DNA from: an uncultured Mesorhizobium sp.
GTDB lineage: Bacteria; Pseudomonadota; Alphaproteobacteria; Rhizobiales; Rhizobiaceae
Reading direction: 5' to 3'
Length of the DNA stretch: 5,963 nt
NCBI GenBank assembly: GCA_950071955.1
Contig: CATMOC010000257.1
Coordinates: 1 to 5,963, forward strand
The notes under the pieces were generated by a model. The model did no database searches, was not told the DNA's origin, and worked only from the letters and a program-made list of their open reading frames with translations. Shown here piece by piece: positions 1-5,963 of the stretch. Position numbers and translations under genes: made by a program. Numbering within the stretch: the first letter of the stretch is position 1; each line of letters begins with the position of its first letter.

Positions 1-126
1 GGCGGTCTCCAGGACAGTCGACCGACGCTTGACGCCCTCGCTCACCGCTGCCCCGTGGACCCCGCCGTCCCGTTCGTGATCATGACCATCCGCGGCGCCA
101 CGAGGGACGAATTCGTCCGTCGGTGA
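1..126 (+). CDS. 3' end of an unidentified protein gene (partial)
   Basis: The first reading frame is open from base 1 to a TGA at 124-126, giving the last 41 residues of a protein that begins outside the window. About four fifths of its third codon positions are G or C, which matches the neighbouring genes and supports real coding. The tail ends in ...ATRDEFVRR. A Cys-Pro-Val preceded by His-Arg (HRCPV) about 20 residues from the end faintly recalls the second cysteine region of OsmC/Ohr-type proteins. That match is far too short to assign a family, and I do not recognise the gene. It lies on the same strand as the next gene, with 56 bases between its stop and that gene's ATG, so the two could be co-transcribed. 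Confidence 0.42.
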   Translation, partial: GGLQDSRPTLDALAHRCPVDPAVPFVIMTIRGATRDEFVRR

Positions 127-171
127 AACTTCCGTGCCGGTGCCTCCGTATCTGCGAGCGCAAACCAAAAC

Positions 172-176
172 GGAGG
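172..176 (+). promoter_or_regulatory. Ribosome binding site deciding the start of the DUF7282 gene
   Basis: GGAGG lies six bases before the ATG at 183. It selects this ATG over an in-frame GTG at 123, which would add 20 residues, overlap the previous gene's stop codon and bury the signal peptide. Confidence 0.75.
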
Positions 177-182
177 TTATCC

Positions 183-590
183 ATGTATCGCATTCTTTCC
201 ACGGCCGCCGCGCTCGCGATCGCCGTCACCGCCGCCCATGCAATGTCGAACCCGGCAGTCATGGTCTCGGACCAGGACGTTTCCTCCGGCACGGTCAGCG
301 CCGACAAGATCACCGCGGAAAACAATGGCTGGCTGGTGGTTCACCGCACCGATGCCGAGATGAAGCCGGGGCCGGTCGTCGGTTACGCTCCGCTCAAGGC
401 CGGCGACAACATGGACGTCACGGCAATCCTCCAGGAGGAGGTGAAGTCCGGCGAGATGCTGATGTTGATGGTGCACGGCGAAACCGGCGGCATGAAGTCC
501 GGCGTTTTCGAGTACACGCTCGGCGCCAAGGAAGACGGGCCTATCCGCGTCGACGACAAGCTCGTCATGACGGTCATCACCGCACGGTAA
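183..590 (+). CDS. Secreted DUF7282-type protein, function unknown
   Basis: The product is 135 residues long. The start at 183 is supported by a GGAGG six bases upstream and by the clean Sec signal peptide it gives: MYR, then an Ala-rich hydrophobic stretch ending in AHA at residues 18-20, the likely signal peptidase I site. The mature part of about 115 residues looks like one beta-rich domain. A VSDQ.V..GTV opening is followed by GWLVVHR, a VVGYAPLKAGDN segment, an acidic stretch, LMLMVHGETGG, FEY, and a closing DGPI..DDKLVMTV. This order matches my memory of the DUF7282 family, which has no known biochemical role. There is no lipobox and no second membrane segment, so a soluble periplasmic or released protein is expected. 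No cysteine is visible in the mature chain. The upstream partial gene may share its transcript, and a hairpin follows 65 bases after the stop. The gene call is firm; the family name is from recall. Confidence 0.85.
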   Translation: MYRILSTAAALAIAVTAAHAMSNPAVMVSDQDVSSGTVSADKITAENNGWLVVHRTDAEMKPGPVVGYAPLKAGDNMDVTAILQEEVKSGEMLMLMVHGETGGMKSGVFEYTLGAKEDGPIRVDDKLVMTVITAR

Positions 591-654
591 CACGCGTGGC
601 GCCGGTCGCGGCCGGATACGTCATGTGATATACGGCGTCGTCAAGAACGCCGGC

Positions 655-686
655 GCCGGAAACGTCTCCCCAATGGCGTTTCCGGC
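655..686. terminator. Hairpin between convergent genes, candidate bidirectional terminator
   Basis: A perfect 10-bp inverted repeat (GCCGGAAACG at 655-664, CGTTTCCGGC at 677-686) extends inward by one G-T and one G-C pair to 12 bp, leaving an eight-base loop at 667-674. It lies 65 bases past the DUF7282 stop and 53 bases past the gcdH stop, the expected place for a shared terminator. Neither side is followed by a clean T run: CACTTTC follows on the + strand, and a short TTCTT sits about seven bases further on the - strand. Rho-independent action is therefore plausible but not certain. It could instead act as an mRNA 3'-end stabiliser. Confidence 0.5.
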
Positions 687-739
687 CACTTTCACGGCCG
701 CTTCGCTTCCAGCGCCGCGGTCGTCTTTTGGGCGGCGTG

Positions 740-1948
740 TCAGAAGAACGCCTGGATGCCCGTCTGTGCCCGTCCGAGGATCAGCGCGTGCACGTCGTGC
801 GCACCTTCGTAGGTGTTGACCGTCTCCAGGTTCTGCGCGTGGCGCATCACGTGGTAGCCGATCTGGATGCCGTTGCCGCCGTGCATGTCGCGGGCCTGCC
901 GCGCGATGTCGAGCGCCTTGCCGCAGTTGTTGCGCTTGACGATGGAGATCATCTCCGGGGCCATCTTGCCCTCGTCCATCAGGCGCCCGACGCGCAGCGA
1001 GCCCTGCAGGCCGAGCGCGATGTCGGTCTGCATGTCGGCGAGCTTCTTCTGGTAGAGCTGCGTGGCTGCGAGCGGCCTGCCGAACTGCTTGCGGTCGAGC
1101 CCGTACTGCCTTGCGCGGAACCAGCAGTCCTCCGCCGCGCCCAGCGCGCCCCAGGAGATGCCGTAGCGGGCGCGGTTGAGGCAGCCGAAAGGTCCCTTCA
1201 GGCCGGCGACATTGGGCAGCAACGCGTCCTCGCCGACCTCCACGTTCTCCATCCCCACCTCGCCGGTGATGGACGCGCGCAGCGATAGCTTGCCTCCGAT
1301 CTTCGGCGCCGACAGCCCTTTCATTCCCTTCTCGAGCACGAAGCCGCGGATCTGGTTGTCGTGCGCCGCCGATTTTGCCCACACGACGAATACGTCTGCG
1401 ATCGGCGCGTTGGAGATCCACATCTTCGAGCCGGAAATGCGATAGCCGCCACTGGTCTTTTCCGCCCGCGTCTTCATCCCGCCGGGGTCGGAACCGGCAT
1501 CCGGCTCGGTCAGCCCGAAGCAGCCGATAAACTCGCCGCTGGCGAGCTTCGGCAGGTATTTCCTGCGCTGTTCCTCGGAGCCGTAGGCGTGGATCGGATA
1601 CATGACCAGCGACGACTGGACGCTCATCATCGAGCGGTAGCCGCTGTCGACGCGTTCCACCTCGCGCGCGACCAGCCCGTAGGTGACGTAGCTCGCGCCG
1701 AGCCCGCCATATTCCTCTGGGATCGTCGTCCCGAGCAGGCCCGCCTCGCCCATCTCGCGGAAGATCGCCGGATCCGTGGTTTCGTTCATGTAGGCGTCCT
1801 CGACGCGCGGTGCGAGCTTGTCCGCGGCAAAGGCCGCTGCCGCATCGCGGATCATGCGCTCGTCTTCCGACAGCTGGTCCTCCAGGAGGAAGGGGTCGTT
1901 CCACACGAAACTTGCGGCCGTGGTCTTCGCGGGGCTCTGGATGTTCAT
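740..1948 (-). CDS. gcdH: Glutaryl-CoA dehydrogenase
   Basis: The product is 402 residues long, the usual size for this FAD-dependent acyl-CoA dehydrogenase. It oxidises and decarboxylates glutaryl-CoA to crotonyl-CoA and CO2, passing electrons to electron-transfer flavoprotein, in the lysine, tryptophan and glutarate breakdown route of the cytoplasm. Segments very close to the human enzyme as I recall it include [16 protein letters not shown] (residues 104-119), [14 protein letters not shown] (142-155), the [15 protein letters not shown] stretch (201-215), [18 protein letters not shown] (338-355) and [17 protein letters not shown] (378-394). Glu381 in TYEG is the catalytic base and Arg105 matches the substrate-carboxylate-binding arginine, which separates this enzyme from ordinary acyl-CoA dehydrogenases. 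The ATG at 1948 gives [10 protein letters not shown] and has a weak GGCGGA eight bases upstream. A start at 2050 would add 34 non-homologous residues and is unlikely. The gene stands alone, with no glutarate CoA-transferase or regulator beside it in the window. It is convergent with the DUF7282 gene and divergent from the GGDEF-EAL gene. Confidence 0.96.
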   Translation of the reverse strand: MNIQSPAKTTAASFVWNDPFLLEDQLSEDERMIRDAAAAFAADKLAPRVEDAYMNETTDPAIFREMGEAGLLGTTIPEEYGGLGASYVTYGLVAREVERVDSGYRSMMSVQSSLVMYPIHAYGSEEQRRKYLPKLASGEFIGCFGLTEPDAGSDPGGMKTRAEKTSGGYRISGSKMWISNAPIADVFVVWAKSAAHDNQIRGFVLEKGMKGLSAPKIGGKLSLRASITGEVGMENVEVGEDALLPNVAGLKGPFGCLNRARYGISWGALGAAEDCWFRARQYGLDRKQFGRPLAATQLYQKKLADMQTDIALGLQGSLRVGRLMDEGKMAPEMISIVKRNNCGKALDIARQARDMHGGNGIQIGYHVMRHAQNLETVNTYEGAHDVHALILGRAQTGIQAFF

Positions 1949-2030
1949 GATGGTTTCCGCCGTTTTGTTCTTGTGCTGCGCCTTTCTAATGCCTTTCGCC
2001 ACCGGATGGAAACCGGCAAAGATGGGTTCC

Positions 2031-2055
2031 GCAAGCCGCCAGACGGGCAAGCCGC
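2031..2055. repeat. Pair of 9-bp direct repeats upstream of gcdH
   Basis: GCAAGCCGC occurs at 2031-2039 and again at 2047-2055, a period of 16 bases, which puts both copies near the same helical side at about 1.5 turns. They lie 83-107 bases upstream of the gcdH ATG in the divergent region. They may be tandem regulator sites or chance in GC-rich DNA; the sequence alone does not tell. Confidence 0.35.
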
Positions 2056-2101
2056 TAATCCTTTTCTAACCACCCGGGAGATTTCCGGCCGATACAACCG
2101 A

Positions 2102-2115
2102 TGGCATACCTGCCA
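2102..2115. promoter_or_regulatory. TGGCA-N4-TGCCA dyad, possible operator
   Basis: This is a perfect 5-bp inverted repeat with a four-base spacer, in the 233-base region between gcdH and the GGDEF-EAL gene and 66 bases before the latter's ATG. The symmetry suits a dimeric regulator. The sequence resembles a sigma-54 site at first sight, but the GG and GC elements do not have the required spacing. No regulator can be named. Confidence 0.3.
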
Positions 2116-2146
2116 GTTAACCCTCGGACTCTATTCTGACCCTGGG

Positions 2147-2161
2147 GAACGATACACGTTC
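2147..2161. promoter_or_regulatory. GAACG-N5-CGTTC palindrome ahead of the GGDEF-EAL gene
   Basis: This perfect 5-bp inverted repeat with a five-base spacer ends 20 bases before the ATG at 2182, next to the probable ribosome binding site. It could be an operator or a small 5'-leader hairpin. GGAAC with a downstream CGTT recalls the EcfG stress-sigma promoter, but the gap is only six bases instead of about 16-18, so I do not call it that. Confidence 0.3.
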
Positions 2162-2163
2162 GC

Positions 2164-2169
2164 AGGGGA
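2164..2169 (+). promoter_or_regulatory. Likely ribosome binding site of the GGDEF-EAL gene, long spacing
   Basis: AGGGGA lies 12 bases before the ATG at 2182, longer than usual. An in-frame TGA at 2137-2139, with no ATG, GTG or TTG between it and 2182, makes this ATG the only available start. Translation may be modest. Confidence 0.45.
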
Positions 2170-2181
2170 CCACGGCGCGCG

Positions 2182-4278
2182 ATGTTCAGACTGCCGAGCT
2201 TCAGGGCCGGGACGGGCAAACCGGTCACGCTCATCACTTTCGCTTACTGGGCCGCACTTCTCATCATTGCGGCGATGCTGGCAGGGTCCTTCATGCTCCT
2301 GCAGCAGATGCTGGCGGCCCAGCAGCGCAACGAGCGTGTGATCGGCCTGGCCAGCGCGCAGCGCGCCCTGTCACAACGCGTTGTGTTCCTCGCGAACGCA
2401 GCCGATGCGGCACCCGCGATCCGTCAGACTCCGCTGGTCGAGGCGCTCAAGCAGGCGACAGCGGAATTCGAAGCCAACTACGACGAGTTGCTGGACCAGC
2501 TCGGCGCCGATCCCTTCTCCAAGGCCCGCAACGACCCCGCCTCGATCGACGGCGTGCTGTTTTCCGCACCCTATCATCTCGACTACTTCTCCGGCAGCCT
2601 GGCCGCGAACGGATGGCGCGTCGCGGCAGCCCTGGAAACGGAGTTGCAGCCGAACGCGGACATAATCGGATACCGTGCGGGCAAGGAGCGCGCGCGGCTC
2701 GACGACATCGTGGCGACTGCAACCATGGATGGCTACGCGGCGCTCGGCGAGCGGCTTTCCGCCGGCGGGCGCGAGCGTCTTTCGACCCTGCTCCAGCTGC
2801 ACCGGATCCTCTTCGTAGCCACCCTGGCGGTGATGCTGCTCATTGCCGTCTTCATCTTCCGCCCGATGGCATCGATGATCGGCCGGCGCACCGATCAGCT
2901 CGTGGAGGCGCGCAATGCCATGGCCTACAACGCCATTCACGACGAACTGACCGGCCTCTACAACCGCTCGTTCCTGAAGTACCGCTTCGACAAGCTCATC
3001 GAAGACGCGGCCGCGCGCCGCGATAGCATGGCGGTCATCCAGTTCGATCTCGACCGCTTCAAGCAGATCAACGACACGCTCGGGCATGCGGCGGGCGATC
3101 ATGTCCTCGCCGTCACCGCCAGACGCATGCGCAAGGCGAGCCGCAAGCAGGACATGCCGGTTCGTCTGGGCGGCGACGAATTCGTCCTGATCACCAACCG
3201 CCGCGACGACAACAGCGAGATCGCCGCTCTCACCGAAGGCATCCTGCGGGCGATTAACCGGCCGATCGACTATGAGGGAACGACGATCCATCCCGGCGCG
3301 AGTGCCGGCATTGCGGTCTATCCGCGGGACGGCGAGCGCGGCTTCGACCTTCTGATGCACGCCGATGTGGCGCTCTACTCGGCAAAGAAGTCGGGTGGCG
3401 GCACCTTTTCATTCTTCACCGACGATCTGCGGCGTGAAATCGCCGAGCGGGTCGATATCGAGCAGCAAATGGTCCTCGCCATCGCCAGCCAGGACTTCAC
3501 CGTCTGCTTCCAGCCGCAGGTTTCCCTTTCCGACGGCAGGGTCACCGGTCTGGAAGCCCTCGTCCGCTGGTTGCCGCCCGACGGCAAATTCATCCCGCCC
3601 TCGGTCTTCGTGCCGATCGCGGAGAAGTGCGGGCTCATGCCGGCCATCGGGCGGATCATATTCAGGAAGGCCATCGCGGCCGCGGCAGCCTGGCATCGAG
3701 ACGGGCTGGAATTCGGCCGCCTCGCGCTCAACGCATCCGGCAGCGAGCTTGCGCAGCCCGATTTCGCAAGCTTCCTGTTGAAGACCCTGAAGGCGGAAGG
3801 GCTCCCTGCGCGCCACCTGGCGCTCGAGATCGTCGAATCGGTGATGCTGGACGATGAGAAGACCGGCATCGCGGCTACGCTTCGCGCCGTACGGGCGGAA
3901 GGGATCACGCTCGAGCTCGACGATTTCGGCACCGGCTACGCCTCGTTGACCCATGTCGACCCGCGAGAAATCGACCGACTGAAGATCGATCGGCGTTTCG
4001 TGCACGACATCGACAGCAATTCGCACCATGCGCAGATCGTTCGCGCCGTGACCGAACTCGCGCGCGGGCTGGGCATCGGCATCATCGCCGAAGGCGCCGA
4101 GACCGACACCGAGCTTTCGCTGCTGGCGGGCATCGGCTGCGACGAGGTGCAGGGTTACGCCGTCTCCTTCCCGATGCCTCCCGACAACATGCGCGAATGG
4201 CTCACGACGCGCAAACCCAGGCACGCACGCCCCGTTGCGATCGAGGACACCATTCCTTCACACCACCAAGCCGCCTGA
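2182..4278 (+). CDS. Membrane-anchored GGDEF-EAL cyclic-di-GMP cyclase/phosphodiesterase
   Basis: The product is 698 residues long and should make and/or hydrolyse cyclic-di-GMP at the inner membrane. Domain order: transmembrane helix at about 16-40; a largely helical periplasmic sensor region of about 170 residues; a second transmembrane helix at about 209-228; a short linker with no evident HAMP; a GGDEF domain at about 248-412; and an EAL domain at about 425-678. The start of the sensor (GLASAQRALSQRVVFLA, 55-71) resembles the PilJ/NarX-type helical input domain. The GGDEF domain keeps Asp289 and FK in DLDRFK, an intact GGDEF motif (330-334) and the RxxD inhibitory site (321-324, RKQD) at the canonical five-residue distance. 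The EAL domain keeps E458-A-L-V-R462, Asn517, Glu549, Asp580-Asp581 in DDFGTG, Lys601, Glu637 and QGY at 657-659, so phosphodiesterase activity is predicted. Which activity dominates cannot be told from sequence. The likely outputs, motility or biofilm control, are inferred from the family. The gene is divergent from gcdH and 65 bases ahead of mutL. Confidence 0.95.
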   Translation: MFRLPSFRAGTGKPVTLITFAYWAALLIIAAMLAGSFMLLQQMLAAQQRNERVIGLASAQRALSQRVVFLANAADAAPAIRQTPLVEALKQATAEFEANYDELLDQLGADPFSKARNDPASIDGVLFSAPYHLDYFSGSLAANGWRVAAALETELQPNADIIGYRAGKERARLDDIVATATMDGYAALGERLSAGGRERLSTLLQLHRILFVATLAVMLLIAVFIFRPMASMIGRRTDQLVEARNAMAYNAIHDELTGLYNRSFLKYRFDKLIEDAAARRDSMAVIQFDLDRFKQINDTLGHAAGDHVLAVTARRMRKASRKQDMPVRLGGDEFVLITNRRDDNSEIAALTEGILRAINRPIDYEGTTIHPGASAGIAVYPRDGERGFDLLMHADVALYSAKKSGGGTFSFFTDDLRREIAERVDIEQQMVLAIASQDFTVCFQPQVSLSDGRVTGLEALVRWLPPDGKFIPPSVFVPIAEKCGLMPAIGRIIFRKAIAAAAAWHRDGLEFGRLALNASGSELAQPDFASFLLKTLKAEGLPARHLALEIVESVMLDDEKTGIAATLRAVRAEGITLELDDFGTGYASLTHVDPREIDRLKIDRRFVHDIDSNSHHAQIVRAVTELARGLGIGIIAEGAETDTELSLLAGIGCDEVQGYAVSFPMPPDNMREWLTTRKPRHARPVAIEDTIPSHHQAA

Positions 4279-4284
4279 CGCCGT

Positions 4285-4304
4285 CACGGCGCCCCACGGC
4301 GCCA
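4285..4304. repeat. Two tandem 10-base units between the GGDEF-EAL gene and mutL
   Basis: CACGGCGCCC is followed directly by CACGGCGCCA, nine of ten bases identical, just after the GGDEF-EAL stop. With CGCCGT at 4279-4284 it could form alternative short stems (6 bp with the second copy, loop of 11). There is no T run, so I do not call it a terminator. The 65-base gap otherwise shows only a weak GAG-type ribosome binding site before mutL, and readthrough into mutL is possible. Confidence 0.35.
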
Positions 4305-4343
4305 ACGCTTCTGGCAGCGTCCGAATCCGGCTAGAGTGGCCGG

Positions 4344-5963
4344 ATGTCCATCCGTCAGCTTTCAGAAACCGTCATCAACCAGATCGCCGCCGGCGAGGTG
4401 ATCGAGCGCCCCGCAAGCGTGGTGAAGGAACTGGTCGAGAATGCGCTCGACGCCGGCGCGACCCGTATCGAGATCGTCACGGCCGGCGGAGGGCTGAACC
4501 TCATCCGCGTGATCGACGACGGATCGGGCATTGCGGCGGACGACCTGCCGCTCGCCGTCGCGCGCCACTGCACCTCCAAGCTCTCAGACGACATCCACGA
4601 CATCCGCTCGCTCGGCTTCCGCGGCGAGGCGCTGCCGTCCATCGGTTCGGTCGCGCGTCTCACCATCCGCTCGCGCACCGCCGACGCGGCCGAGGCGATG
4701 GAAATCGTCGTGGAGGGCGGACGCATCGCCGGTCCCCGCCCCGGCGCGGCCAATCCGGGAACGCAGGTCGAGGTGCGCGATCTCTTCTTCGCCACGCCCG
4801 CCCGGCTCAAGTTCATGAAGGGCGAGCGGGCGGAAAGCTCGGCCATCTCGGACGTGGTGAAGCGCGTCGCCGTCGCGTTCCCGACCGTGCGCTTCACGCT
4901 GACGGGCGCCGACCGCGTGCGGCTCGACCTTCCCGCGGAAGCCGACGACGAAGCCGGGCGCCTGCGCCGGCTGGCAAAGGTCTTGGGCGACGAGTTCCCG
5001 GAGAATGCGCTGGCGATCGACGCGCTGCGTGAAGGCGTGCGGCTGATCGGGCAGGTTTCGATCCCTTCCTTCACCCGCGCGAACAGCCTGCAGCAATATG
5101 CCTACGTCAACGGCCGCCCGGTCCGCGACCGGCAGATCGCCGCCGCGATACGCGCCGCCTATGCCGACGTCCTGCCGCGTGACCGCCATGCGCTTGCCGT
5201 CCTGTTCTTATCGCTGGACCCCGCGCTGGTCGACGTCAACGTCCATCCCGCCAAGGCCGACGTGCGTTTCCGCGATCCGGGGCTGGTGCGCGGCCTGGTC
5301 ATCGGTTCGATCCGCGAGGCGCTGGCCAATGCGGGAATGCGTCCCGCCACCTCCGGTGCGGCGGGCATGCTGGCTGCCTTTCGGGCCGGCGGCGCCCCGC
5401 AGGGCCGCGCAGGGACGACCGGCTTCGACCGCTCCCGCGACGCCGCGCATCGCACCTGGGGCGCGGGCTCCTACGACATTGCGCGATCGCCGAGCCGGCC
5501 GCTTGCGAACGGCTTCGGCGAGTCGGCCCAGGCCATCTTCGACCACGCGGCACCTCCGAGCGCCGATGCGCGGGCCGACGTCATCGAAGCCCCGGCCGAA
5601 CTGCGCCGCACCCCGCTCGGTGCCGCGCGCGCGCAGGTGCGCGAGAACTACATCGTCGCCCAGACCGAAGACTCACTCGTCATCGTCGACCAGCATGCCG
5701 CCCATGAACGCCTCGTCTACGAGGCGCTGAAGCAGGCGATCCATTCGCGGCCCCTTCCCGCGCAGATTCTCTTGCTGCCCGAGATCGTCGACCTGCCGGA
5801 GGAGGATGCAGAACGCCTCGCCTCGCATGCGGAGACGCTTGCCCGATTCGGTCTCGGGCTGGAGCGGTTCGGGCCGGGCGCGGTGGCGGTGCGCGAGACA
5901 CCCGCCATGCTGGGCGAGACCAACGTCCAGGCGCTCGTGCGCGACCTCGCCGACGAGATCGCC
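4344..5963 (+). CDS. mutL: DNA mismatch repair protein MutL (3' end beyond the window)
   Basis: 540 codons are present without a stop, so the gene runs off the right edge. MutL couples mismatch recognition by MutS to strand removal. The N-terminal GHKL ATPase is textbook: [20 protein letters not shown] at 12-31 with catalytic Glu29, Asn33 in ENALDAGA, Asp58 in the DDGSGI motif, GFRGEAL at 91-97 and [10 protein letters not shown] at 148-157. The transducer domain follows, with YVNGRPVRD (254-262) and [12 protein letters not shown] (298-309), where Lys304 matches the conserved ATP-contacting lysine. Residues about 332-428 are a Gly/Ala/Arg-rich linker typical of the family. The C-terminal dimerisation domain starts near 430 and carries [12 protein letters not shown] (449-460), an exact fit to DQHA-x2-E-x4-E, the nicking-endonuclease motif absent from E. 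coli MutL. The ATG at 4344 is secure because an in-frame TAG lies at 4332-4334, although the ribosome binding site is weak. The remaining metal-site motifs would lie beyond the edge. Confidence 0.97.
   Translation, partial: MSIRQLSETVINQIAAGEVIERPASVVKELVENALDAGATRIEIVTAGGGLNLIRVIDDGSGIAADDLPLAVARHCTSKLSDDIHDIRSLGFRGEALPSIGSVARLTIRSRTADAAEAMEIVVEGGRIAGPRPGAANPGTQVEVRDLFFATPARLKFMKGERAESSAISDVVKRVAVAFPTVRFTLTGADRVRLDLPAEADDEAGRLRRLAKVLGDEFPENALAIDALREGVRLIGQVSIPSFTRANSLQQYAYVNGRPVRDRQIAAAIRAAYADVLPRDRHALAVLFLSLDPALVDVNVHPAKADVRFRDPGLVRGLVIGSIREALANAGMRPATSGAAGMLAAFRAGGAPQGRAGTTGFDRSRDAAHRTWGAGSYDIARSPSRPLANGFGESAQAIFDHAAPPSADARADVIEAPAELRRTPLGAARAQVRENYIVAQTEDSLVIVDQHAAHERLVYEALKQAIHSRPLPAQILLLPEIVDLPEEDAERLASHAETLARFGLGLERFGPGAVAVRETPAMLGETNVQALVRDLADEIA

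Noticed and set aside
621..1904. Second - strand open frame (427 codons) overlapping gcdH
   Set aside because: It is a frame-shifted shadow of gcdH, Arg- and Gly-rich with no recognisable motif, while the gcdH frame matches its family throughout.
2102..2117. Sigma-54 promoter suggested by TGGCA...TGC
   Set aside because: The GG and GC elements must be ten bases apart; here GC comes seven bases after GG.
2146..2160. EcfG general-stress promoter suggested by GGAAC...CGTT
   Set aside because: The two elements are only six bases apart, far from the usual 16-18.
1949..2181. Housekeeping -35/-10 promoters for the divergent genes
   Set aside because: Promoters must exist here, but no pair with acceptable boxes and spacing stood out on either strand, so I did not place one.
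1361..2341. + strand open frame (326 codons) spanning gcdH, the divergent gap and the start of the GGDEF-EAL gene
   Set aside because: It crosses two real genes on different strands, has no domain and no supported start. High GC content explains it.
2371..3360. Long - strand open frame (329 codons) antisense to the GGDEF-EAL gene
   Set aside because: The + strand encodes an unmistakable GGDEF domain over the same bases. The antisense frame shows no domain and is the usual stop-poor mirror of GC-rich codons.
4235..5032. + strand open frame (265 codons) beginning inside the GGDEF-EAL gene and covering the start of mutL
   Set aside because: It is an Arg-rich shadow in another frame of mutL, whose ATPase motifs are intact in the true frame.
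1..5963. CRISPR array, insertion sequence, tRNA, integrase or toxin-antitoxin pair
   Set aside because: No regularly spaced repeats, transposase-like frame, tRNA-like fold or paired small genes were seen. Gene content and composition are uniform along the window.

Overview
This is a GC-rich, densely coded stretch of ordinary bacterial chromosome. The proteins look alphaproteobacterial: a mammalian-like glutaryl-CoA dehydrogenase, a MutL carrying the endonuclease motif, and strong C/G bias at third codon positions. A member of the Hyphomicrobiales (Mesorhizobium or Phyllobacteriaceae-like) is my best guess. It is an inference from protein character, not from a marker gene. I see no insertion sequence, phage gene, CRISPR array, tRNA or rRNA.

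Layout. Bases 1-126 hold the 3' end of an unidentified + strand gene. It is followed, 56 bases later, by a small gene for a secreted DUF7282-type protein (183-590, +). A 149-base convergent gap (591-739) contains a strong 12-bp hairpin that probably serves as a terminator. Next comes gcdH, glutaryl-CoA dehydrogenase (740-1948, -). A 233-base divergent intergenic region (1949-2181) separates gcdH from a gene for a membrane-anchored GGDEF-EAL cyclic-di-GMP enzyme (2182-4278, +) and contains several small repeats and dyads. After a 65-base gap, mutL starts at 4344 (+) and runs off the right edge. Its first 540 codons are present and open.

Functionally the genes are a mixed set rather than one pathway. 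GcdH is the lysine/tryptophan/glutarate breakdown step (glutaryl-CoA to crotonyl-CoA). The GGDEF-EAL protein couples a periplasmic helical sensor to c-di-GMP synthesis or breakdown. MutL is the mismatch repair mediator. The DUF7282 protein is exported and of unknown role.

I found no convincing undescribed system. The items most worth checking are the sensor domain and full set of active-site residues in the GGDEF-EAL protein, the exported DUF7282 protein, and the repeat-bearing divergent intergenic region. The long alternative-frame ORFs are explained by high GC content.
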